DNA of 64,000 bases. Source: Arcicella lustrica. Lineage in GTDB: Bacteria > Bacteroidota > Bacteroidia > Cytophagales > Spirosomataceae. The notes beneath the pieces were generated by a model. It was not told the origin of the DNA, searched no databases, and saw nothing but the letters and a program-made list of their open reading frames with translations. A program made the position numbers and the translations under genes. Below are positions 18,176 through 25,029 of this stretch, piece after piece. Location: NCBI RefSeq assembly GCF_034930985.1, contig NZ_JAYGIM010000017.1, forward strand, positions 62,001-126,000, written 5' to 3'. Within the stretch, counting starts at the first letter, position 1, and each line of letters begins with the position of its first letter.

Positions 18176-18964
18176 TTAATGTGAGCCAACCGTCAAAGCT
18201 AAAATGACGATTCCGACGATGATACGATAAATACCAAAATATTTAAAACCGTATTTGTTTAAAATAGTGATAAAAAATTTGATGGCTAAAACAGCAACGA
18301 TAAATGCTACAACATTTCCGATGGCTAAAAGTTTAATTTGATCTCCTGTAATACTTCCTTCATCAGAGATGAATTTCAATAATTTATATCCAGTAGCCGC
18401 TGTCATTGTTGGAACTGCCAAAAAGAAAGAGAATTCTGCTGCCAAACTTCTACTTAATTTTTGTTGCATACCACCAATAATTGTTGCGGCACTTCTACTT
18501 AAACCCGGAAACATAATGGCTAAACATTGGTATGCTCCGATTTTAATGGCTGTTACATTATTAATATCTGGTTCTTCGGTAATTACTGGATTTTTGAACC
18601 AATTATCTACGAACAATAAAATGATACCTCCAACTAACAATACTGTAGCAATAAAAACTGGATTGCCCAAATGTTCGTCAATAAGGTCGTCAAATAGTTT
18701 GCCGAAAATTAAAGCTGGAACAACAGCTAAAGCAAGTTTTACATAAAATTGCCATTTAGAAAAATCAAAAAACTTTTTCCAGTACAACACCACTACAGCC
18801 AAAATAGCTCCAAGTTGAATACAAACTTCAAAAAGTTTGGTGAATTTGTCATTTTCTATACCCAAGTAAGAACTCATTAATACCATGTGTCCTGTAGAAG
18901 AAATTGGGAGGAATTCAGTTAAGCCTTCGATAATTGCAAGTATAATTGCTTGAATTGTTGACAT
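18176..18964 (-). CDS. uppP: Undecaprenyl-diphosphatase UppP (BacA)
   Basis: A 262-residue polytopic inner-membrane protein. The two family motifs are present: EGLTEFLPISSTGH (residues 13-26), which includes the E-x3-E region, and FPGLSRSAAT near residue 150. About eight hydrophobic segments fit the BacA fold. It dephosphorylates undecaprenyl diphosphate to recycle the carrier for peptidoglycan and O-antigen, and extra copies give bacitracin tolerance. It leads the uppP-truB-ribF transcript, an order conserved in Bacteroidota. A decayed gene remnant lies upstream. Confidence 0.96.
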   Translation of the reverse strand: MSTIQAIILAIIEGLTEFLPISSTGHMVLMSSYLGIENDKFTKLFEVCIQLGAILAVVVLYWKKFFDFSKWQFYVKLALAVVPALIFGKLFDDLIDEHLGNPVFIATVLLVGGIILLFVDNWFKNPVITEEPDINNVTAIKIGAYQCLAIMFPGLSRSAATIIGGMQQKLSRSLAAEFSFFLAVPTMTAATGYKLLKFISDEGSITGDQIKLLAIGNVVAFIVAVLAIKFFITILNKYGFKYFGIYRIIVGIVILALTVGSH

Positions 18965-18998
18965 TGGTTTAAGGGATATTTTATTCTAAAATAAATTT

Positions 18999-19190
18999 CT
19001 AACTGTAAATCTCTTGATTATTGTTGATTATCACAAGATAAAGCCCTTTTTTCAAGCCTGATAAATCCAAAGAAATTAAATCTTGATTTGAAAAAGTCTG
19101 CTCAAATACTTTATTTCCTAAAAAATCTAAGATGAATGCAAGCTTGTAGTAAAAGCTTTAGTTGAAGTTTGTGAGGAAAATGTTTTCAGA
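18999..19190 (-). pseudogene. Remnant of a T9SS C-terminal sorting domain gene
   Basis: On the minus strand, the frame ending at the TAG at 18999-19001 reads FILDFLGNKVFEQTF, then LISLDLSGLKKGLYLVIIN before the stop. This is the hallmark C-terminus of type A T9SS sorting domains ('IYDxLGxKV ... IDLSxLxxGxYxVxI'). An in-frame TAA at 19158-19160 interrupts the frame. Beyond it only ENIFLTNFN-like sequence remains, with no start or upstream cargo domain. It is therefore a short stub of a former secreted-protein gene. It sits between uppP and the xylulokinase terminator and accounts for this otherwise geneless 302-base gap. Confidence 0.72.
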
Positions 19191-19202
19191 AATAAATAAT
19201 AG

Positions 19203-19244
19203 AAAAAACGCCTCTTCATTTTTTTTGAAAATGAAGAGGCGTTT
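19203..19244 (-). terminator. Rho-independent terminator of the xylulokinase gene
   Basis: A perfect 17-bp stem (19206-19222 with 19228-19244, core AACGCCTCTTCAT) with a five-base loop. On the minus strand it is followed by a run of T. It lies 23 bases past the xylB stop. Confidence 0.93.
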
Positions 19245-19266
19245 AGATAATTTACCAAATCAGCAA

Positions 19267-20760
19267 TTAATCATTAGCCAATTGATTATCAAGAATATTT
19301 TTCCAATCTTGATAAATGTCTTGATAGGTTGATGCTTTTTCTGTTTCTGGCTCAACAACACCTATTTTTTCCATATTTACAAAAGCATCTTTTGGATTAG
19401 CAAAGTATTTTACCCCAATACCTGAACCCAAAGCAGCTCCTTTTGCACCATCGGTATCATATAATTCTACAGCAACGCCAGTGACATTTACCAATGTTTG
19501 CGAGAATATATCACTTAAAAACATATTGGCTTTCCCTGCTCTGATGACTGATGGAGAAGTACCATTTTCTGCCATGATGTCCATTCCGTATTTTAAAGAA
19601 TATGCAATTCCTTCTTGTGCTGCACGAATAATATGTGCATTGGCATGAGCATTCAAATTTAAACGTTGGAAAGTAGCACCAATTACTTTATTTTCAAGGA
19701 CTCTTTCTGCCCCGTTGCCAAATGGTAAAATTCTTAAACCATCAGCACCTTCATTTACTTTTGAAGCAAGTGCATTCATTTCTTGATAGCTCAATCCACT
19801 TGCTACATTATCTCGTACCCAACGATTTAAAATTCCCGTTCCATTAATACATAAAAGTGTTCCTAAGCGATTCTGACCATTCAATTCATGATTTACATGG
19901 GCAAAAGTGTTTACTCTTGATTTTGGGTCGTAGCTTACTTTATCAGAAACGGAGTAAATCACACCTGAAGTTCCTGCTGTTGCGGCTACTTCACCCGGAT
20001 CCAGTACGTTTAGTGAAAGTGCATTATTGGGTTGGTCGCCTGACTTATAAGTGACTGGAATTCCAGCTTTTAAACCCAAAGCATCTGCAATTGAGCTTTT
20101 TACTTCTCCATGATTTGAAAATAATGGACGAATTTCAGGTAAAATGGTAGTAGGGAAACCGTAACATTTCATCACATCTTCAGAAACGCCATTCGTTTGG
20201 AAATCCCAAAAAATACCTTCTGAAAGTGCTGAGTTTGAAGTAGTAATCTCTCCCGTAAGTTTCATGGCAATAAAATCTCCAGGAAGCATAATCTTATAAA
20301 TAGAACCATAAACTTTAGGTTCGTTTTCTTTTACCCAAGCCAACTTTGAAGCCGTGAAATTTCCGGGAGAATTCAGTAAATTAGAAAGACATTTTTCATG
20401 CCCAATTTTATCAAAAGCTTTTTTTCCTATTTCAACGGCACGGCTATCGCACCAAATAATTGAAGGACGTAAAACACTTAGATTTCTATCTACAATGACT
20501 AATCCGTGCATTTGATACGCAATTCCGACCGCTTGAATATCTTTAGGATTGTATTTCCCAGATGAATTACATCTTTGAATTGCTTCTTGCACACAAGTCC
20601 ACCACATTTCTGGGTCTTGTTCTGCCCAGCCATCAAAGGGAGAGGAGATGGTGTTTTCTGTATCTGGATATTGTGCGGAGGCAACTAGCTTGCCTGTTGA
20701 GCCATCTACTACAGATGCCTTGATGGAAGAAGTACCTAAATCTAAGCCTAAAAGTAACAT
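19267..20760 (-). CDS. xylB: Xylulokinase (FGGY family)
   Basis: The 497-residue protein has the FGGY carbohydrate kinase layout. It shows the N-terminal ATPase-fold DLGTSSIKASVVD (residues 7-19), then GWAEQDPEMWW, the substrate-side QMHGLV block near 83, and SGDQPNNAL near residue 240. The C-terminal half carries the phosphate-binding AATAGTSGVIY and a GAKGAALGSGIG segment. Length and the QMHG motif favour D-xylulose as substrate over glycerol or ribulose. No xylose isomerase or transporter gene is next to it, so it may be controlled alone or serve another pentose route. TATTTTTG on the minus strand (20818-20825) is a likely promoter element. Confidence 0.9.
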   Translation of the reverse strand: MLLLGLDLGTSSIKASVVDGSTGKLVASAQYPDTENTISSPFDGWAEQDPEMWWTCVQEAIQRCNSSGKYNPKDIQAVGIAYQMHGLVIVDRNLSVLRPSIIWCDSRAVEIGKKAFDKIGHEKCLSNLLNSPGNFTASKLAWVKENEPKVYGSIYKIMLPGDFIAMKLTGEITTSNSALSEGIFWDFQTNGVSEDVMKCYGFPTTILPEIRPLFSNHGEVKSSIADALGLKAGIPVTYKSGDQPNNALSLNVLDPGEVAATAGTSGVIYSVSDKVSYDPKSRVNTFAHVNHELNGQNRLGTLLCINGTGILNRWVRDNVASGLSYQEMNALASKVNEGADGLRILPFGNGAERVLENKVIGATFQRLNLNAHANAHIIRAAQEGIAYSLKYGMDIMAENGTSPSVIRAGKANMFLSDIFSQTLVNVTGVAVELYDTDGAKGAALGSGIGVKYFANPKDAFVNMEKIGVVEPETEKASTYQDIYQDWKNILDNQLAND

Positions 20761-20817
20761 AATCAGAGTTTGTAAGTAATTGAGATTATTTGGTAATTTT
20801 TATTGACTACCTTGTTG

Positions 20818-20825
20818 CAAAAATA
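20818..20825 (-). promoter_or_regulatory. Candidate -7 element for xylB
   Basis: TATTTTTG on the minus strand fits TAnnTTTG and lies 57 bases before the xylB start. No strong -33 element is apparent. Confidence 0.38.
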
Positions 20826-20901
20826 TAGAAAAAACCGTTAATGTTCTATAGTGTTCTAGTTATATTTTATTTTAAATCATAAATTAAACCGAAACAAAAA
20901 A

Positions 20902-21689
20902 ATGGAAGAACTTAAACCCGTTATTTCAATACGGAATCTACAAAAAAACTACGGTGAAAAAAAAGTCTTAAAAGGCATTAATCTTGATATTTACAGAGGC
21001 GAAATTATCGGCTACATCGGTCCAAATGGTGCAGGTAAAAGTACTACTTTAAAAATCTTAATTGGCACTTTGAGCGATTTTTCAGGTGAAGTGTCAATTT
21101 TAGGCTATGATGTTACTAAAGATGCGATGGAAGTGAAGAAACATATCGGTTATGTGCCTGAAAATGCCATGCTTTATGAAGTACTTACGCCAATGGAATA
21201 TCTTTTGTTCATCGGTCGCTTGTATCATTTAGAAGATGCTCAGATTGAAAAAAGGGCTACAGAACTACTTTCTTTGTTTGGATTGAGTGAAGTGATTGAT
21301 ACCAGAATGAGTACTTTTTCAAAAGGAATGCGACAAAAAGTATTATTGATTTCAGGTTTGATTCATAATCCTGAAATTATTTTCTTGGATGAGCCACTTT
21401 CTGGTTTGGATGCTAATGCAGTGATTTTGGTAAAAGAAATTCTAGCAAAACTAAAAGAAGCTGGCAAAACAATTTTGTATTCTTCACACATTATGGATGT
21501 CGTTGAAAAATTATCTGACCGTATCTAATCATCAATAATGGAGAAATTGTCGCTAATGGTACTTTTGAAGAGCTCAAAACACAAGGTTCTATGGCTTCGC
21601 TTGAAAGTGTTTTTGGAAGTTTGACAGGTGGAAATCAAGAAAATCAAACCCGTGCCGACGATTTTATTCAAGCTTTATCCTCTCAATAA
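20902..21689 (+). CDS. ABC transporter ATP-binding protein, interrupted by a -1 frameshift
   Basis: The first frame gives 208 residues ending at a TAA (21526-21528). It already contains Walker A GPNGAGKST (40-48), the signature FSKGMRQK (139-146), Walker B IIFLDE (159-164) and H196. The usual C-terminal continuation lies in another frame. Re-reading one base back from 21525 gives LIINNGEIVANGTFEELK and 54 more residues up to a TAA at 21687-21689. The restored protein would be about 262 residues, normal for the family, and would end two bases before the permease gene. The break looks like loss of one T in a CTTA. It may be a genuine mutation, an assembly error, or a recoding site without a recognisable slippery heptamer. 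All ATP-binding motifs precede the break. Confidence 0.88.
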
Positions 21690-21691
21690 TT

Positions 21692-23335
21692 ATGACAAAA
21701 TTTATTCTTTATTTTCTTGATAAACTTCAATGGCTTTTTAAATGGCTAGCTGTAGATTATCATTCTTTAAGAGCCATCGTTGAAGTAAAATTGATGATGG
21801 AGAACCGTCGTGTTCATGGTTTACAAAGAAATCAAGTACAGAAAAAAGAGCATAGCAATACATTTTTGAAATCATTACTCTTCCAAGCACTTTTTAGTTT
21901 TATTTATGGGGTGATGATACTTTTCATCAAGCAACCAGTTTATTTAGTGATGATGTTGAGCTTCTCTTTTATCATGTTCATGGTGGCTTTCAATATGATT
22001 TCAGATTTTGCAGAAGTACTTTTTGATACAAGTGATAATGTTATTTTACTTCCTCGCCCCGTTGAAGGAAAAGTAATTTGGATGGCTCGCTTAATTCACA
22101 TTATTGTATTTTTAGGTGCTTTAACCTTAGCCAACTCTTTAGGTTCTATCATTTTTGCAACTTTTAAATTTGGTTGGCAAGCAGGTTTTCTCTTCTTCAT
22201 TTGTGTGATTTTACTTTGTTTGATTACTATTTTTCTGACAAGTATTTTGTATTTATTGTTGACGAAAGTAGTTTCTGAAGAAAAACTAAAAGATATTATT
22301 GGTTATGCACAAATTGCTTTTTCAGTTTTTATAGCGGTTGGCTATCAGTTTATAGCAAGAACAGATAAATTGATTGGCACAGAAACACAAGAAATTGTCA
22401 TAAAATGGTGGCATTATCTGGTGCCTCCAGCTTGGTTTGCTGGCGTGATGGAAGCCTTTGTAGCCAAACACTTTGAATTACCTTATATTATTTTTACTCT
22501 TTTGGTATTAATTGTACCTTTTGCTTCTTTGTATATCATCAATAATTACTTATCGCCACTTTTTGCCAAAAGTTTATCAGGTTTGGGAACGCCAGAGATT
22601 ACAGAAAAAAGAGCTGTGAAAACAGCGAAAAAAAGTACTTTTTTGAATGTACTTTCTGGATTTTTTACAAAAACCACCTTGGAGAAATCGGCATTTGAAT
22701 TAGTTTGGATTATCACAGCTCGTGACCGAAAATTTAAAGTAAGGGCTTATCCAATCTTCGGTATGTTGATTTATTTTATCTACAATTACTTTACACAAAG
22801 CCAAAAACAAGACGTAAATGTGTTGATGATTTTGTATTATGCCATGTTTCTCATTTGGATTTTTTCGCAACAAATCTACATTTCTGACGACTGGAAAGCA
22901 TCTTGGGCTTATCGTGTTGCACCGTTGACAAATCCTGGAGAAGTATTATTGGGAGCTTTGAAATCAATATTAGTTAAAGTTGGGCTTCCTATTTTTATCA
23001 TTATCGGTGCTATTTTAATTGGAAAAGCTGGTTTTGGAATGATTGATGATATTCTTTTTGCCATGGCAAGTACACTTTTGTTTATCAGTTTAAATGTCTT
23101 TACTGGAGAATTTGCACTACCTTTTTCAATGGAAATGGCTAATGCTAAAATTAAAGGGAATCAATGGATGAAGTTTCTATTCTTGTTTTTGGTAGCTCCG
23201 ATATTAGGTTTTGTTCATTACTTTATTGGAAAAACCTCTTATGGTTTAATTACTTTAACGCCCATTTTACTAATAATTGCTTTACTTTTGTTGAAAGAAT
23301 ACCGAAAAATAGGCTGGGAAAGGATTAAAGAGTAA
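21692..23335 (+). CDS. ABC transporter permease-like membrane protein
   Basis: A 547-residue protein with about a dozen hydrophobic segments: a cluster at residues 58-120, several between 135 and 290, and a second set from about 365 to the end. It contains a soluble, basic stretch near 305-340. The gene begins two bases after the restored end of the ATPase gene, so the two should form one exporter of the ABC-2 kind. Size and topology suggest two fused half-permeases. I recognise no specific substrate, and nothing else in the neighbourhood suggests one. Confidence 0.75.
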   Translation: MTKFILYFLDKLQWLFKWLAVDYHSLRAIVEVKLMMENRRVHGLQRNQVQKKEHSNTFLKSLLFQALFSFIYGVMILFIKQPVYLVMMLSFSFIMFMVAFNMISDFAEVLFDTSDNVILLPRPVEGKVIWMARLIHIIVFLGALTLANSLGSIIFATFKFGWQAGFLFFICVILLCLITIFLTSILYLLLTKVVSEEKLKDIIGYAQIAFSVFIAVGYQFIARTDKLIGTETQEIVIKWWHYLVPPAWFAGVMEAFVAKHFELPYIIFTLLVLIVPFASLYIINNYLSPLFAKSLSGLGTPEITEKRAVKTAKKSTFLNVLSGFFTKTTLEKSAFELVWIITARDRKFKVRAYPIFGMLIYFIYNYFTQSQKQDVNVLMILYYAMFLIWIFSQQIYISDDWKASWAYRVAPLTNPGEVLLGALKSILVKVGLPIFIIIGAILIGKAGFGMIDDILFAMASTLLFISLNVFTGEFALPFSMEMANAKIKGNQWMKFLFLFLVAPILGFVHYFIGKTSYGLITLTPILLIIALLLLKEYRKIGWERIKE

Positions 23336-23421
23336 TTCTAAAGCTTTATCAAATATTGAATAAATCTCATTTTCGGCTTAGGATTGAAACAATCTTAAGC
23401 CGAATTTATTTAACATTATAG

Positions 23422-24186
23422 ATGCTTAAATTAGAAAATATCACCAAAAAATACGAAAATAAAATAGTTGTTGATGACCTTTCCATAGAAGTATTGGCAG
23501 GAGAAATATTGGCAATAGTAGGAGAGAGTGGTTCTGGGAAAACAACTTTTTTAAATATTATTTCAGGCAATATCATGCCTGATACTGGTAAACTTTGGCT
23601 GAATGAAGAAACTATTGATTTGTTTTTTAACCGATTAATTAGAGATTTTCCTAATATTAAGCTCGTTCCGCAAGATTATCGACTAAAACCTGAACATAAA
23701 ATTTGGGAAAATATTGACCTTGCTCTTACCGAATATACGCATGAATATCGAAAAAAGCGAGTAAGTGAATTACTAGAACTTTGTGGGATTACTGCGATTA
23801 AAGATAAAAAACCAAGAGAAGTATCAGGCGGAGAAAAGCAAAGAACAGCTATTGCTCGTGCCATCGCTGAGGAACCACAAGCTTTATTGTTAGATGAACC
23901 TTTTAGTAATTTAGATTCTATCAATCGAAGTCATTTGCGCTCAAAAATTGTCGAGATTATCAAAAAAGAAAGTATTGCTTGTGTATTGGTAACGCATGAT
24001 TTATTAGATGCTTTTTTGGTTGCAGATAAAATTGCGATTATGCGTCAAGGGAAAATATTAAAAATTGATACTCCTGAAAAGATTTTTCAAGAAAAAGAAG
24101 ATGACTACGTTAAACATTTTGTAAAAAGTGCCATTGAACCTATCAAAATGTTTGAAGAAAGATATTATTCTTCTTCGGCTTCTTGA
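23422..24186 (+). CDS. ABC transporter ATP-binding protein (orphan)
   Basis: A complete 254-residue ABC ATPase. It has Walker A GESGSGKTT (34-42), a Q-loop in LVPQDYRL, signature VSGGEKQR near 138, Walker B ALLLDEPFSNLD near 155 and an H-loop in LVTHDLLDA. The C-terminal HFVKSAIEPI tail resembles importer-type or FtsE/LolD-like subunits. No partner permease follows, because the next gene is convergent and overlaps its 3' end by 22 bases. The partner must be elsewhere, or it could be the preceding permease. It lies 86 bases after that gene on the same strand. Confidence 0.88.
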   Translation: MLKLENITKKYENKIVVDDLSIEVLAGEILAIVGESGSGKTTFLNIISGNIMPDTGKLWLNEETIDLFFNRLIRDFPNIKLVPQDYRLKPEHKIWENIDLALTEYTHEYRKKRVSELLELCGITAIKDKKPREVSGGEKQRTAIARAIAEEPQALLLDEPFSNLDSINRSHLRSKIVEIIKKESIACVLVTHDLLDAFLVADKIAIMRQGKILKIDTPEKIFQEKEDDYVKHFVKSAIEPIKMFEERYYSSSAS

Positions 24187-24815
24187 TACTTGGCTCTGTC
24201 AAATACATATACATCAAGAATCGCTTTGGGACGAGCGAGATATTCTCTGAAATAAGTTTTGTATCCTGATTGCACATCTTGTGCGGCAAATGCTACAGCA
24301 TCAAGTCCTAAATTATTGGCAAGAAACAAGGCTCTGGCATTATGCGTAGGTTGAGAAATGATAGTGAATTTTCGTTGATTAAATACTTCTTTACAACGAA
24401 TAATAGAATCATAAGTACGATAGCCAGCATAATCAAGAATTAATACGTTTTCTGGAACGCCCAAACGCATCAAAGATTTTTTCATGTCATTGGGTTCGTT
24501 GTAAAAAACAGAGTCGTGATTGCCACTGAGAATCAAAAACTTTACTTTACCTTCTTTATACAAACGAGCTGCCGCCTCCATTCTGTATTTGTAAAATAAA
24601 TTCGTTTTTCCACCTAGCACAGCTTTACTTGTACCTAATACTAAGCCAACATCGTTTGAAGGTAATTTATCAAGACTATAATAATTGCGGTCATCAGTAG
24701 AATAGACAATCCAGATATTACACATTAAAATACCAATCAACGCAAAGAAAATCAATGCGATGATTCCTTTGAAGAACCATTTTACTGATGTAGTGAAATC
24801 TAATGGTTCTCTCAA
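24165..24815 (-). CDS. sanA: SanA/YdcF-like DUF218 envelope protein
   Basis: A 216-residue protein with one N-terminal membrane helix (about residues 13-34), followed by a DUF218 domain facing the periplasm. The blocks GLVLGTSKAVLGG, FYKYRMEAAARLYKEGKV, LILSGNH, YNEPNDMKKSL, LDYAGYRTYDS and the late LDAVAFAAQDV match E. coli SanA closely. SanA affects outer-membrane permeability and vancomycin exclusion at high temperature by an unknown mechanism. The gene overlaps the convergent ABC ATPase by 22 bases. Confidence 0.85.
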   Translation of the reverse strand: MREPLDFTTSVKWFFKGIIALIFFALIGILMCNIWIVYSTDDRNYYSLDKLPSNDVGLVLGTSKAVLGGKTNLFYKYRMEAAARLYKEGKVKFLILSGNHDSVFYNEPNDMKKSLMRLGVPENVLILDYAGYRTYDSIIRCKEVFNQRKFTIISQPTHNARALFLANNLGLDAVAFAAQDVQSGYKTYFREYLARPKAILDVYVFDRAKYQEAEEE

Positions 24816-24864
24816 TGATATTTCATAGGTATTTTTCAGTGCTGATAATCATTTATTGTGGAAG

Positions 24865-24981
24865 TTACTGATTATAAATATATTAAGTAATTGCCAGATT
24901 TAAAAATAAGTGTTTGCTTAAAATCTGCTAAACACTTATAAAATATCTTTTGTTATCTTTTTATGTATTTATAATCAGTAA
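24865..24981. repeat. Nested inverted repeat between parC and sanA
   Basis: A perfect 16-bp outer inverted repeat, TTACTGATTATAAATA (24865-24880) and its complement (24966-24981), encloses a second inverted repeat (24906-24917 with 24927-24939). The whole 117-base block is AT-rich and non-coding, and could be a miniature element or a large regulatory hairpin. No clear target-site duplication flanks it. Confidence 0.7.
24901..24939 (-). terminator. Probable parC terminator
   Basis: On the minus strand the inner stem ATAAGTGTTT...AAACACTTAT (with one bulge) is followed by TTTTTAAAT. It lies about 90 bases after the parC stop. Confidence 0.6.
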
Positions 24982-25029
24982 TTTTTGTATTTTTCCTTGA
25001 AATGGTTCCTTCTTGTATTTTGATGAATG

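Noticed and set aside
21515..21535. Programmed -1 frameshift in the ABC ATPase gene
   Set aside because: No X-XXY-YYZ slippery heptamer and no obvious downstream stem or pseudoknot are visible. A base loss or sequence error is simpler.
23422..24186. FtsE, paired with FtsX, for the orphan ABC ATPase
   Set aside because: No FtsX-like permease is adjacent, and the tail sequence does not clearly match FtsE, so I left it as an orphan ATPase.
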